A stretch of DNA of 64,000 nucleotides, from assembly GCA_963731745.1 (NCBI GenBank), contig CAVSWT010000009.1, forward strand, positions 172,917-236,916, given 5' to 3'. This document shows, piece after piece, positions 26,192 through 35,454 of the stretch. Source of the stretch: CAVSWT01 sp963731745. GTDB lineage: Bacteria > Bacteroidota > Ignavibacteria > Ignavibacteriales > Ignavibacteriaceae. Made by a program: the position numbers and the translations under genes. Below the pieces are notes generated by a model that had not been told where the DNA came from, searched no databases, and was given only the letters and a program-made list of their open reading frames with translations. The number at the start of each line of letters is the position of its first letter. The stretch's first letter is position 1.

Positions 26192-27755
26192 TTATTAATT
26201 TTGCAGTATCTGTTGGGTTTTTAGATACATAGTTAGTTATTTTTTCATGTTGAACTTTTTTACTCACAGCTTCTTCAGATAATTCGTCTTCCAGGTCTCC
26301 AATATCCAGCATAGGTGGCCTAGGTTTTTTAACTCCGGATAAATTAGCTTTTGATTTATTGCCGGGCGTAATGTATGATTCGTATGAGTTACCGCTTGGA
26401 TTATCTACTGTGCCTACAATTATTTTTTCATTTTTTAATTTATTCATCAATCCTTTTAAGATGAATAAGGAAGCACCGATAGCTAAAATTGTTAATAGAA
26501 CATTTATCCACTTATCCGGATTTGTAAATATTGAAGTTTCTTCAGGTTTAATATCCTCAATCGGTTTTGCTTCAAACGGTATATTTACGATTGAAAATTG
26601 ATCCAGTCTTTTATCATCGTATCCAACTGCATTTTTAATAATATTTTCCAACTTATCCAGTTGATCTTTTGATCTTGGTTCAAAAACAGTTTCTACAGCA
26701 TCACCTTTTTTTACTTCTTTTTGGGAATCATTTATAACTGCAGCTACACTTAACCTTTTTATATTTCCCATGCCTTCAATTACTTTTTGCACAGTTTTAT
26801 TTATTTCATAATTAGTTGTATTATTTTGACTTGTCTGCAAACTGGAATCACCTGTTTTGCTTCCGCTATTTTCGGTCTTAATATTTTGTTCACTTATTGC
26901 TACCTGCGATTCCGGATCATACATCTCCATAGTTTTTTCAACTTGATTAAAGTTTAAATCCGCATTTACTTGAACCATAGCATTGCCATAGCCCAAAACA
27001 TTATCAAGTATATTTTGTGCTTTTGATGATATATAACTTTCCACCGATTGTTTTATTTCATACTGTTTTGAACTTACTCCGCCAAATAAATCATCGGAAG
27101 ATTCTTTAGAAAGCAGTCTTCCCTGGGTATCAATTAGCGTTACCTTGTTCGGCTGTAAACCTTCCACACTGCTGGAAACCAAATTAATTATGGCGGCGAT
27201 ATTACCTTTTGATATTGAAAAATTATTTTGAAGTTTTAAAACAACCGACGCTGTTGGCTGTTTTTCTTCATCTTTAAAAACTGACTTCTGCGGAAGAACG
27301 ATATGAACTCTTACTCCTTCAACACCTTGCTGCTCTGTTATTGTTCGCGCAAGTTCGCCTTCCAATGCTCGTTTGTAATTAAGCTTCTGCATAAATTCAG
27401 ACATGCCCATAGTGTTTTTATCAAATATTTCATAACCTATCATACCAGAGCTTGGAATGCCTTTTCCCGCAAGAGTTAACCTTGTTTCATAAACTTTTTC
27501 CTTCGGGACTTTAATAGTTCGTCCGTTATCATCAATTTTAAATTGAATTTTTTCGGCATTAAGAACATCCAAAACTTTTGAAGCATCTTCTTCAGAAAGA
27601 TTAGAATATAATGTTGAATAATTTGGTTCGTTCAAAAGAACAACGAGTGATCCAATTAAAACGAAAGTTAAAATTAATGCCGCAGCAAGAATTACTTTTC
27701 TCTGAAGTGTTAAACTATTGAAACTGCTTACGATTGAACCGAATTTTTTATCCAT
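26163..27755 (-). CDS. fliF: MS-ring protein FliF
   Basis: 530 residues. An N-terminal membrane helix (about 20-43) is followed by the ring-building motifs (YSTLYSNLSEEDASKVLDVL, then VRVHIVLPQ), a linker rich in Ser/Thr/Asn, a second membrane helix (about 415-435) and an acidic FliG-binding tail ending NAWLHEDEA. It forms the inner-membrane ring on which the motor is built. Confidence 0.95.
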   Translation of the reverse strand: MDKKFGSIVSSFNSLTLQRKVILAAALILTFVLIGSLVVLLNEPNYSTLYSNLSEEDASKVLDVLNAEKIQFKIDDNGRTIKVPKEKVYETRLTLAGKGIPSSGMIGYEIFDKNTMGMSEFMQKLNYKRALEGELARTITEQQGVEGVRVHIVLPQKSVFKDEEKQPTASVVLKLQNNFSISKGNIAAIINLVSSSVEGLQPNKVTLIDTQGRLLSKESSDDLFGGVSSKQYEIKQSVESYISSKAQNILDNVLGYGNAMVQVNADLNFNQVEKTMEMYDPESQVAISEQNIKTENSGSKTGDSSLQTSQNNTTNYEINKTVQKVIEGMGNIKRLSVAAVINDSQKEVKKGDAVETVFEPRSKDQLDKLENIIKNAVGYDDKRLDQFSIVNIPFEAKPIEDIKPEETSIFTNPDKWINVLLTILAIGASLFILKGLMNKLKNEKIIVGTVDNPSGNSYESYITPGNKSKANLSGVKKPRPPMLDIGDLEDELSEEAVSKKVQHEKITNYVSKNPTDTAKLINAWLHEDEA

Positions 27756-27760
27756 AATTT

Positions 27761-28051
27761 TTAAGGCTGCATTCTAATTAATTCTTTGTACATGTCTACA
27801 GTTTTATTTCTTATCTCCATTAAAAGCTCAAGGCTGGTCTTAGCTTTTTCCTCTGCTATCATTACATCATGAATTTGAACATCTTCTCCAAGAACAAAAT
27901 CCTTCGTAATTTTATCGGCATCATTTTGAGTTTTATTTACAGAGCCAATAAAATCACTTAAAACATTTTCGAATTTTGCATTCCCCGGTTTCTCAGTGAG
28001 TTTTGGTGAAAGTATTTCCGGAAGAATATCATTTATTGCCTGTATTTTCAT
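27761..28051 (-). CDS. fliE: Flagellar basal-body protein FliE
   Basis: 96 residues with the conserved C-terminal half AKTSLELLMEIRNKTVDMYKEL. FliE joins the MS ring to the rod. The start lies 1 bp after the preceding stop and fliF follows after 5 bp. Confidence 0.92.
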   Translation of the reverse strand: MKIQAINDILPEILSPKLTEKPGNAKFENVLSDFIGSVNKTQNDADKITKDFVLGEDVQIHDVMIAEEKAKTSLELLMEIRNKTVDMYKELIRMQP

Positions 28052-28052
28052 A

Positions 28053-28313
28053 CTAACCTCTTTTATTAAATAATGAACCGACTTTTACACCAGTCATTTT
28101 TCCGTTTTTAGAATAAAAATGATTTACTATTTCGGTTTTGTTTTCAGGATACATTTCCGTAAAAAATTTCTTTTCTTCTGTAGTTACTAATGATTTATCT
28201 ATTGAGCCACTCGTTTTAGATATATCAAATGCTTCTTGAATTTTAGTCTGCTTCGGAATATTTCTCGATACCTGCGGTCCATAATTTCCAATCATATTAG
28301 TAGATATCTTCAT
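28053..28313 (-). CDS. Small conserved-looking flagellar cluster protein of unknown function
   Basis: 86 residues between flgC and fliE, with 1-bp gaps on both sides, so it is part of the operon. No signal peptide or membrane segment. The C-terminal half (TEEKKFFTEMYPENK, then VKVGSLFNKRG) looks like a short folded motif. I do not recognise a family. Its place among rod genes suggests an assembly or regulatory role. Confidence 0.7.
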   Translation of the reverse strand: MKISTNMIGNYGPQVSRNIPKQTKIQEAFDISKTSGSIDKSLVTTEEKKFFTEMYPENKTEIVNHFYSKNGKMTGVKVGSLFNKRG

Positions 28314-28314
28314 T

Positions 28315-28815
28315 TTATATCTCCAATGAATCTTTTGCTATTTGTTTAGATGAATTTAACGCTGTAAGATTAGCTTCATAACTTCTTGATGCTGCAATCA
28401 TATCAACCATTTCCGTAATAATGTTTACATTCGACATTTGGACGTAACCGTCTTCATCTGCATCAGGGCTATCAGGCATATAAACGATTTCTCCCACAGA
28501 TTGATCTTGAAGTTCATTAATTTTTAATCCCTCATCAGAAGCAGAAACTTGGAAAGGTGTTCCATTTGGATTTGAAATATGATCGTTATTAGTTGTGTTC
28601 AATCTAATTGAACGCCCAGCAGAAATTAGATTGTTTTTAAATTGATCTTGCTGCTGTTCAACTGATATGAATTTTCTTTGATAAGGCTTACCATCATCTG
28701 TACGAGTGGTATCAGCGTTCGCAATATTTTCTGCAATTAGATTCATCTTTTTTCGCTGAACACTTAAGCCTTTGGCGCTTATATCAAAGCCTGTAAAATT
28801 ACCGCCAATTTTCAT
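28315..28815 (-). CDS. flgC: Flagellar rod protein FlgC
   Basis: 166 residues. N-terminal SAKGLSVQRKKMNLIAENIA with ANADTTRTDDGKPYQRK, and C-terminal NVNIITEMVDMIAASRSYEAN, are the paired rod signatures of FlgC. The start overlaps the flgB stop by 4 nt. Confidence 0.96.
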   Translation of the reverse strand: MKIGGNFTGFDISAKGLSVQRKKMNLIAENIANADTTRTDDGKPYQRKFISVEQQQDQFKNNLISAGRSIRLNTTNNDHISNPNGTPFQVSASDEGLKINELQDQSVGEIVYMPDSPDADEDGYVQMSNVNIITEMVDMIAASRSYEANLTALNSSKQIAKDSLEI

Positions 28816-29204
28816 CCATTCCCTCCTTTAATTACTTCCTGAATCAACTTAAAATAATCCCCGATCCGGCGTGAAGCGAATTTGAAGCTGAGTGAGTTTT
28901 CAGCCAGATCGGACATTTCTTTGTCAATATCTACATTATTAATTCCGGAATATGCTTCCTGATTATCGTCTTCAATTACGTTGAACTCAGAATCTTGTAT
29001 AAAAGTCTGAGACCCAAAATGTTTGGGGTTTGTAGCTTTAATTTGGTTTGATAAATTTTCGTTTAGAATTGCATTAAATTTTACATCTTCTCTTTGATAA
29101 CCTTCGGTTCCAATATTAGAAATGTTTTTACTTATTACATTATTCTTTACAGATGTATAATCAAGTAAATTTTCTAAAAGCCTTATATTTGAAGATGTTG
29201 ACAT
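28812..29204 (-). CDS. flgB: Flagellar rod protein FlgB
   Basis: 130 residues with NVISKNISNIGTEGYQRED at the N-terminus and the C-terminal coil NVDIDKEMSDLAENSL. It is the first gene of the basal-body part. The ATG directly follows a run of seven T's, and its AAGG ribosome-binding site is part of the long stem at 29207-29288. Confidence 0.95.
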   Translation of the reverse strand: MSTSSNIRLLENLLDYTSVKNNVISKNISNIGTEGYQREDVKFNAILNENLSNQIKATNPKHFGSQTFIQDSEFNVIEDDNQEAYSGINNVDIDKEMSDLAENSLSFKFASRRIGDYFKLIQEVIKGGNG

Positions 29205-29206
29205 AA

Positions 29207-29288
29207 AAAAACCTTGAATTTTTAACTGAAAGTTTCAAATGAAATGCCATGTAGCTATTTTCGAAAATTTCAGTTATTCAAGGTTTTT
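29207..29288 (-). promoter_or_regulatory. Long stem-loop and T-run abutting the flgB start codon
   Basis: Left arm 29207-29219 plus 29224-29231 (4-nt bulge) pairs with 29268-29288, giving a 21-bp stem with a 36-nt loop. On the minus strand it ends in seven T's immediately before the flgB ATG. It looks like a terminator or attenuator between che and flg genes, and it sequesters the flgB AAGG site. The loop holds TGGCATTTCATTTGAA, a weak match to a sigma-54 -24/-12 site (TTGA instead of TTGC). Confidence 0.6.
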
Positions 29289-29327
29289 AGCCATAACTTG
29301 TGGCTAAATATAAACAGTTGATAATTA

Positions 29328-29567
29328 TTAATCAGCGTAGTCTAAAATGATAGATTTTGTTTCACCGCAGGTACAAACAAACTTAATCTCTTTTATTGCA
29401 TCATTTTCATCTTTTTTAAGAATAATCTTCACTCCACTATGTTCATCTTCTTCAACATTAATCTTCGTTTTTCCATTTAACGATATATCTTCTTTTTTGA
29501 TTACACCGTTTTTAAGTTTATTTGCAGTGAATTCTTTTAGAACTGTTTCTTCATATATATTGCTCAT
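29328..29567 (-). CDS. Small protein of unknown function after cheB
   Basis: 79 residues, Lys/Glu-rich, with a C-terminal VCTCGETKSIILDYAD whose Cys-x-Cys could bind a metal or form a disulfide. The start overlaps the cheB 3' end by 17 nt, so it is in the same transcript. No known domain is recognised. The stem-loop before flgB follows it. Confidence 0.6.
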   Translation of the reverse strand: MSNIYEETVLKEFTANKLKNGVIKKEDISLNGKTKINVEEDEHSGVKIILKKDENDAIKEIKFVCTCGETKSIILDYAD

Positions 29568-30630
29568 GTTTCACCATTTTGTTTATTAATTCCGGAATTT
29601 TGTCTAATGGAACTTCTATATCAGAAAGTCCAGCTTCTGCTACAGTTTTAGGCATACCATACACTACACAGGAAGGTTCGTCTTGAGTTATGCAGTAGCC
29701 GCCAAGTTTTTTTAATTCTTTTATCCCATCAAATCCATCTTTACCCATACCAGTCATAATAACGCCCAATAAATGTTTACCATAAATTTCTGTTAAGGAC
29801 AACATCATCACATTTACAGATGGTTTATGTAAAGTGTTCGAAGGCTCTTCACCAATAATGATCTTACATTGTCCGGAAGTTCCTGTAACGGTTAAATGCT
29901 TACCGCCGGGAGCGATATAAATAACTCCATTTTTTGCTATTTCATTTGGTTCTGCTTCTTTTACAGAAAGCCTACACATTCCATTTAATCGATCGGCAAG
30001 TGATTTTGTAAATTTTGGCGGCATGTGCTGAACAATAAAAATAGGGCAATCTATATACTCGGAAAATTTGGGCAATATTTTTTGAAGAGCCATTGGCCCG
30101 CCAGTGGAAATTCCGATCGCAATAGCTTTGAATGAAAAATCAGTTATCGATTTTTTGGTATTATTTCTAGATCTAGTATTAGCTGAAATTATTGCTGGTT
30201 TAGAAATTACTTTTTGTTTAACAAGATTATTCTGCATTAAAATTTCGCGGAGTTTTTTTAATAAACCTTCCTTAAAAGATGTCATTTCACCCCATAAGGC
30301 AGGGTCTTTTGGAATGAAATCAATTGCACCATATTCTAATGCTTTTATTGTCGCATCCGCACCTTCAGTAGTTAATGCACTTAGCATAACAACAGGGACT
30401 GGGCATTCATTCATAATATTTTTTAATGCCTCAACTCCATCAATGTTTGGCATTTGAACATCCATTGTAACCAGATCAGGCTTTAAATTTTTGGTTAATT
30501 GTAAAGCTTCTCCGCCATCTCTGGCAGTCGCAATAACTTCAAAATCATTTGCTGCATTCAAAGCAATTGTAAGAAGCTTTCGCATCATTGCAGAATCATC
30601 AACAACTAAGACTTTAATTTTATTTTGCAT
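29551..30630 (-). CDS. cheB: Chemotaxis protein-glutamate methylesterase CheB
   Basis: 359 residues: an N-terminal receiver domain (VVDDSAMMRKLL, phospho-Asp in DLVTMDVQMP) and a C-terminal methylesterase with the catalytic Ser in IGISTGGPMAL, His in VQHMPPKFT and Asp in MTGMGKDGFDG. It removes methyl groups from receptors and gives adaptation with CheR. It overlaps cheA by 11 nt. Confidence 0.96.
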   Translation of the reverse strand: MQNKIKVLVVDDSAMMRKLLTIALNAANDFEVIATARDGGEALQLTKNLKPDLVTMDVQMPNIDGVEALKNIMNECPVPVVMLSALTTEGADATIKALEYGAIDFIPKDPALWGEMTSFKEGLLKKLREILMQNNLVKQKVISKPAIISANTRSRNNTKKSITDFSFKAIAIGISTGGPMALQKILPKFSEYIDCPIFIVQHMPPKFTKSLADRLNGMCRLSVKEAEPNEIAKNGVIYIAPGGKHLTVTGTSGQCKIIIGEEPSNTLHKPSVNVMMLSLTEIYGKHLLGVIMTGMGKDGFDGIKELKKLGGYCITQDEPSCVVYGMPKTVAEAGLSDIEVPLDKIPELINKMVKHEQYI

Positions 30631-32530
30631 TTTCCGATGTAAATTTTGTTAATAATTCAGCAACATCCAAAATCATTACCACTGTACCGTCACCTAAAAT
30701 AGTAGATCCGGCAATTCCTTTAATTGCGCCCAAATAATTTCCTAAAGATTTTATAACAACTTCTTTTTGTCCAATTAATTTATCGACCTTAATACCAAAT
30801 TTCTTTTCTGCAATTCCAACTACAACAATGTACTGCCAAACTCTATCAACTACTTTATCTCTATGTTTGTACAACAGCTCATTTATATCAACCACAGGAA
30901 TAACACTATCGCGAATCCTAATTACTTCATGGCCATTAATTGTATTAATATTGTCTGAATGTACCCGAACAGTTTCAATAACACTACTCAAAGGAATCAC
31001 CAAGGATTCCTCTTTAACTTTAACAATCATACCAAGAATAATAGCCAAAGTAAGCGGAAGCTTTATTATTATTTTAGTTCCAACGCCTTTTTCGGATTCA
31101 ATATTAATTAAACCTCTGAGTTTAGTAACATTGGTTCTTACAACATCCATCCCAACTCCGCGGCCGGAAATATTAGTCACAACTTCTGCCGTAGAAAAAC
31201 CTGGAAGAAAAATTAAATTAAAAATTTCCTGCTTATTTAATTCTTTAGATTTCTCTACAGTAATTAAACCTTTTGAAACCGCTTTTTCCTTTATTATTTC
31301 AGGGTCTATTCCCTTTCCATCATCCTCAATTGTGATAGTAATATTATTACCTTCATGATCTGCAGAAAGTTTTATTTTACCGACTGGATTTTTTCCGGAT
31401 TGAACTCTTACTTCGGGCTTTTCAATACCATGATCAATTGAATTCCTAACTAAATGTACTAAAGGATCATTAATTTCTTCAATTAAAGATTTGTCTAATT
31501 CAGTTTCCTCACCTTCGATAATAAGCTCAACATTTTTATTTGAGTCTCTTGAAATATCTCTAACTAAACGAGGAAAACGGTTAAATACTTTACCAATTTT
31601 AACCATTCTGGTTTTCATTACTATAGACTGCAGCTCATTTGTCATATGGTCAATTAACTTTACAACTTCTGATAAATCCCTAGCATGATCCGTACCTTCA
31701 AACTGTATAGTAAAATCAGAATTAATCTGCGTTAATCTATTTCTTCCAAGAACTAATTCAGAGGCAATATTTAGCAGATCATCCAGTCTCTCAATGTCAA
31801 CACGTATGGTGGATTCCTTTTTAATTAAGTTAGGATCTAAGGATCTGTTTTGATTTTGCTGTGTTTCGTCTTTTTGTTTTACTTCAATCTTTTCTGTTTT
31901 AACCTCTAATGGAATTTCTTCCTTTTTGGGTTCTGTGTTTTTTATTTCTTCAGTTTTCGGTTTTGTTTTATTTACTTTCTTTTTGACTGATACTTTTTTT
32001 GTATTTGCATTCTCTTTTGATTTAGCCGTTTGCTTTTTGGGAGCAGTTTTTTTTGATTTTGGTTTTGAAGCAGAAGAAATTTTATTTTCTGAAGTTACCA
32101 TCATTCCTTTTTCTATTTTTTCAATAGCATGGGCGAGATCGGATTGTGCTTCTTCAATTTCAACATCTTCATTATGGTTAGCTTCTATACAAAAAATTAG
32201 TTCTTTTAGTTTATCAAACGCAATTAAAATTGCATCCATTATCTCATCATTCAATTCGACTTCTTTTTTTCGAAGCTTATTTAAAATATCTTCTCCTTTA
32301 TGAGTAATCGAAGTCAATTTTGTAAGTGATAAAAATCCCGCAGACCCTTTTATGGTATGAAAAGAACGAAAAACCTGGTTTAAAAGTTCTGTGTCATCAG
32401 GCCTTTTTTCCATTTCAATTATATCACTGTCCAAGCTTTCTAAAATTTCTTTTGATTCTATCAGAAAGCTTTCAACGATCTCCTTCATATCAGGATCGTT
32501 TAATATTGGATTTTGTTTTATCTCACTCAT
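30620..32530 (-). CDS. cheA: Chemotaxis histidine kinase CheA
   Basis: 636 residues. An N-terminal Hpt domain with FHTIKGSAGFL (phospho-His about residue 50), a long Lys-rich linker (about 140-235), dimerisation helices, ATPase boxes (LVHLVRNSIDHGIE, EDDGKGID, GFSTAEVV, SGRGVGMDVV) and a CheW-like C-terminal domain. No CheY-binding P2 domain is visible in the linker, so the response regulator may dock directly on the other domains. It overlaps cheZ by 4 nt. Confidence 0.96.
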   Translation of the reverse strand: MSEIKQNPILNDPDMKEIVESFLIESKEILESLDSDIIEMEKRPDDTELLNQVFRSFHTIKGSAGFLSLTKLTSITHKGEDILNKLRKKEVELNDEIMDAILIAFDKLKELIFCIEANHNEDVEIEEAQSDLAHAIEKIEKGMMVTSENKISSASKPKSKKTAPKKQTAKSKENANTKKVSVKKKVNKTKPKTEEIKNTEPKKEEIPLEVKTEKIEVKQKDETQQNQNRSLDPNLIKKESTIRVDIERLDDLLNIASELVLGRNRLTQINSDFTIQFEGTDHARDLSEVVKLIDHMTNELQSIVMKTRMVKIGKVFNRFPRLVRDISRDSNKNVELIIEGEETELDKSLIEEINDPLVHLVRNSIDHGIEKPEVRVQSGKNPVGKIKLSADHEGNNITITIEDDGKGIDPEIIKEKAVSKGLITVEKSKELNKQEIFNLIFLPGFSTAEVVTNISGRGVGMDVVRTNVTKLRGLINIESEKGVGTKIIIKLPLTLAIILGMIVKVKEESLVIPLSSVIETVRVHSDNINTINGHEVIRIRDSVIPVVDINELLYKHRDKVVDRVWQYIVVVGIAEKKFGIKVDKLIGQKEVVIKSLGNYLGAIKGIAGSTILGDGTVVMILDVAELLTKFTSENAK

Positions 32531-33282
32531 TTTAAAAACAATTTATCTATTTCATCTTGTGAGGCTGATTTATTTCCTTCACTTATAAGATCATCAACTA
32601 ATTTTTGATTGTCTTTGGATTTCGTATATATAGCATCAGGATTAAAATTTGATTCTTCAGGGAATTCAAAATCTTCTTTATTTTCAATATCTGCTACACC
32701 TTCAAATTCAACTATAATTGAAGCAAGTTTGCCTTGCACGGATTCAATTAGATGATTTACTGCTGCAAGCTGCTGAGTTGTAATATCTTGAACTTGAAGC
32801 GAAAGTGTAATGTTATAAGCATCATCTTTAATTTTTTTAATGGAGTCCAGTATTTTGGGATAAGTTTCCACCCCTCCCTTAATCTTATCGAATTCTTCAA
32901 ATAAAGCTACAACTTCCTTGTTGTCTTGAACCAACGATTTTATTTTATTCAATATTAATGATCTCTTTTCTTCATAAGAAAGCAATTCTGTAACAGTAAA
33001 TTCAATTGCGCTTATATCATTTGAAATGATATCCACAATATCTAAAATTTCTGTGGTGGCCATTTCAGTAGCCGAAGTAACATCATTTATTTGATTGGTA
33101 GCTCGTGGAATTTTAAAAGTACTTTCATAGATTGACTTATTGATATTTTCCAGCATGGGAATCGTCTCACGCATGAACTCAATAAGATTTTGAATAATTG
33201 GAATAAGCCTCTGAGCGTCCTTAAAAACTATGTTTAAGCTGTCAAGTTTTGAATATAAAACATTCACATTAATTTTAGTCAT
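32527..33282 (-). CDS. cheZ: CheY-P phosphatase CheZ
   Basis: 251 residues, helical. LQVQDITTQQLAAV carries the Asp and Gln of the CheZ catalytic motif (D-x3-Q). The C-terminus SQDEIDKLFLK is like the CheY-binding tail of CheZ and the N-terminal peptide of FliM. It lies between cheA and cheY. Having a CheZ is notable because many bacteria of this group use CheC/CheX/FliY instead. Confidence 0.82.
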   Translation of the reverse strand: MTKINVNVLYSKLDSLNIVFKDAQRLIPIIQNLIEFMRETIPMLENINKSIYESTFKIPRATNQINDVTSATEMATTEILDIVDIISNDISAIEFTVTELLSYEEKRSLILNKIKSLVQDNKEVVALFEEFDKIKGGVETYPKILDSIKKIKDDAYNITLSLQVQDITTQQLAAVNHLIESVQGKLASIIVEFEGVADIENKEDFEFPEESNFNPDAIYTKSKDNQKLVDDLISEGNKSASQDEIDKLFLK

Positions 33283-33292
33283 GATACTGCCT

Positions 33293-33673
33293 TTATGCTG
33301 TAGCTAAGATTTGTTCAATTTTTTCTTTAAGTATTTGCGGAGTAAATGGTTTTACCACATAATTATTTACTCGAGCATTTAAAGCTTCCATAATATCATC
33401 TTTAACGCCGCGGGTTGTAACCATTAAAATAGGTAAAGAATTTAATTTGTCGTCATTCCTAATAGCCTTGGTCAATTCAAGCCCGGACACATTTGGCATG
33501 TTCCAATCAGTTATGACAAAATTTATTGAACTATCTGAAGCAAGCTTTTCCAATGCATCTCTTCCATCATTAGCTTCAATAAAAGTTTGATGACCAAGAT
33601 TCTTCAAAGAATTTATAACAATTCTTCGCATGGTTACAGAATCGTCAACTACAAGAAACTTAAGCTCACTCAT
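33293..33673 (-). CDS. cheY: Chemotaxis response regulator CheY
   Basis: 126 residues, a single receiver domain: VVDDSVTMRR, phospho-Asp in FVITDWNMPN, conserved Thr in MVTTRG and Lys in VVKPFTPQIL. It carries the signal from CheA to the FliM/FliG switch. Confidence 0.96.
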   Translation of the reverse strand: MSELKFLVVDDSVTMRRIVINSLKNLGHQTFIEANDGRDALEKLASDSSINFVITDWNMPNVSGLELTKAIRNDDKLNSLPILMVTTRGVKDDIMEALNARVNNYVVKPFTPQILKEKIEQILATA

Positions 33674-33699
33674 ATTTCTTAATCCTCTACTATTATATT

Positions 33700-34623
33700 T
33701 TATTTTTTTAAATGTTTTTTATATGCCGTTGCTTTTACAAAGTTAACACTCTTGAATTTTTGTGTAATATTCATCAAAGATTCAGAATAACCGATAAATA
33801 GATAACCATTATTTGAAAGAGAGTTGTACATCGAATTGAGAACTTTTTTCTTCGATTCCGTGTCAAAGTAAATCAGAACATTTGCACAAATTATCAAATC
33901 ATAATTTGTCATAGCACTCATTCCGGCAGAGTCATACAAGTTAAGATTTTTAAATTTTACCATATTTTTAATTTTAGGATTTAAAACATAAAATTGATTT
34001 TGCTCTAATGTAAAATATTTTGATAAATATTTAGGCGGAGTATTTCTGATTGAATATTCCTTATAAACGGCGTTTTTTGCAACTTCGATTATTTTATCAT
34101 CAATATCAGTCCCAATAATTTCATAAGTTAAAGTCGGATATTTTGCAGCAAACAATTCATTTATTAAAATCGCCATTGTATAGGCTTCATCGCCCGAAGA
34201 TGACGCTGCACTCCAAATTTTAATTTTATTTTGTTTGTTTTTTAATTTTTCTTCAATTATTTCCGGAAGAACTTTGTCCGTAATGGCGCTAAATTGCTGG
34301 GGATTTCTAAAAAAAAATGTTTCGTTGATTGTAATAGCATTATATAATTGCTTTCTTTCAAATGAACCCAAAGGATTATATTTCAAGTAATCTAAATACG
34401 CCTCAAATGAGGTGAGGTTAAGATGATTTATACGTTTTTGTAATCTGCTTTCCAATAAATATTTTTTATTATCTTGAAAATATATTCCGCAAATTTCATA
34501 AATATATTTTCGCCAACTGTCAAATACTGATCTTTCTAATGTAATGTTGCTGACTTGTGGTAATCCGAAACTGTTTTGAACGAATTGATTTTCTTCGGTC
34601 TCAGAATTGTCGTAACTAATCAT
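33700..34623 (-). CDS. cheR: Chemotaxis methyltransferase CheR
   Basis: 307 residues. N-terminal helical domain (GIYFQDNKKYLLESRL), the FFFRNPQQF motif and an SAM-binding core (KIWSAASSSGDEAYTMA), followed by IICANVLIYFD. A 25-residue extension precedes the core. It methylates receptor glutamates. It is the first gene of the che/flagellar run. Confidence 0.95.
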   Translation of the reverse strand: MISYDNSETEENQFVQNSFGLPQVSNITLERSVFDSWRKYIYEICGIYFQDNKKYLLESRLQKRINHLNLTSFEAYLDYLKYNPLGSFERKQLYNAITINETFFFRNPQQFSAITDKVLPEIIEEKLKNKQNKIKIWSAASSSGDEAYTMAILINELFAAKYPTLTYEIIGTDIDDKIIEVAKNAVYKEYSIRNTPPKYLSKYFTLEQNQFYVLNPKIKNMVKFKNLNLYDSAGMSAMTNYDLIICANVLIYFDTESKKKVLNSMYNSLSNNGYLFIGYSESLMNITQKFKSVNFVKATAYKKHLKK

Positions 34624-34959
34624 GCTTCTCCAAAATTTTACAAACTTCTTTCATTCTAAAAATGTATTTTCTGATAACTTAGATATATTATCGAAACAAT
34701 TTTTAATTATTTCAATTTTCAAATTAGATGCCGTTATTTTCTTTATTTATATTACAGAATTAAAGAGTTGACTGTTTAATATTATGCAATTGTAATAATA
34801 CAGCCATAAAATTAAAGTCAGGTAAATAAATAAAATCGTGTATGCGGTTGTGGCTGGTGAAAAGTGGTTTGCTGATTATTTTATTCTTACTAACAATCTA
34901 TGTATTGTATTTCCCCATCAAAGGTGAAGTTTAAAATGAATAGCTGAAGTATACACTTC
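34624..34959. other. Promoter region of the che/flagellar run
   Basis: 336 bp without a gene between cheW and cheR. The promoter of the cheR operon should be here. A weak sigma-28-like match on the minus strand (TGAA, 15 nt, TTCGATAA near 34690) is the best candidate but is not convincing. The end also holds a short GAAGT/ACTTC hairpin after cheW. Confidence 0.35.
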
Positions 34960-35439
34960 TTAATTCAATATCCCTGCCATTTCCACTTCTTCATTAATCC
35001 CCATAATTTTATTTAGGTCTAAAAGAATGAGTAAATTTTCTTCAAGCTTTCCAACGCCTTTGATAAAATCTTTATTAGCACCGCTAACTATTTCTGGAGG
35101 TGCCTCAATAATGTTAGATGGAATTCGTAAAACTTTATTTACCGCGTCTACAATAAAACCGACTGTTTTATTTTGAAGATCAACAAAAATTACTCTTGTA
35201 TGTTTATCTGCTTCCTTTTTTTGAAGGCCAAGTCTAATTCTTAAGTCAACAATCGGTATTACTCTTCCCCTTAAATTCATAACACCTTCAATATAATCAT
35301 CGGTGTTTGGAACTTTGGTAATTTGCGACATCCGATTTATTTCCTGAACTTTAATTATATCAACACCATATTCTTCATTGCCAACCTTAAAGCTTACGAG
35401 CTGAAGTTCTTCTGAATTTTCGACTTCTAATTTTTCCAT
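34960..35439 (-). CDS. cheW: Chemotaxis coupling protein CheW
   Basis: 159 residues with the CheW core: FKVGNEEYGVDIIKVQEI, VMNLRGRVIPIVDLR and FIVDAVNKVLRI. It links receptors to CheA. It is the last gene of the porin-MCP unit and follows the second MCP after 15 bp. Confidence 0.96.
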   Translation of the reverse strand: MEKLEVENSEELQLVSFKVGNEEYGVDIIKVQEINRMSQITKVPNTDDYIEGVMNLRGRVIPIVDLRIRLGLQKKEADKHTRVIFVDLQNKTVGFIVDAVNKVLRIPSNIIEAPPEIVSGANKDFIKGVGKLEENLLILLDLNKIMGINEEVEMAGILN

Positions 35440-35454
35440 TGCTGATTTAACCCT

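Noticed and set aside
29234..29249. Sigma-54 promoter of flgB
   Set aside because: TGGCAT-N5-TTGAA lacks the essential GC of the -12 element and lies inside the loop of a stem; kept only as a possibility in the stem-loop entry.
34680..34720. Sigma-28 promoter of cheR
   Set aside because: TGAA-N15-TTCGATAA matches the consensus poorly and such a match is expected by chance in AT-rich DNA.
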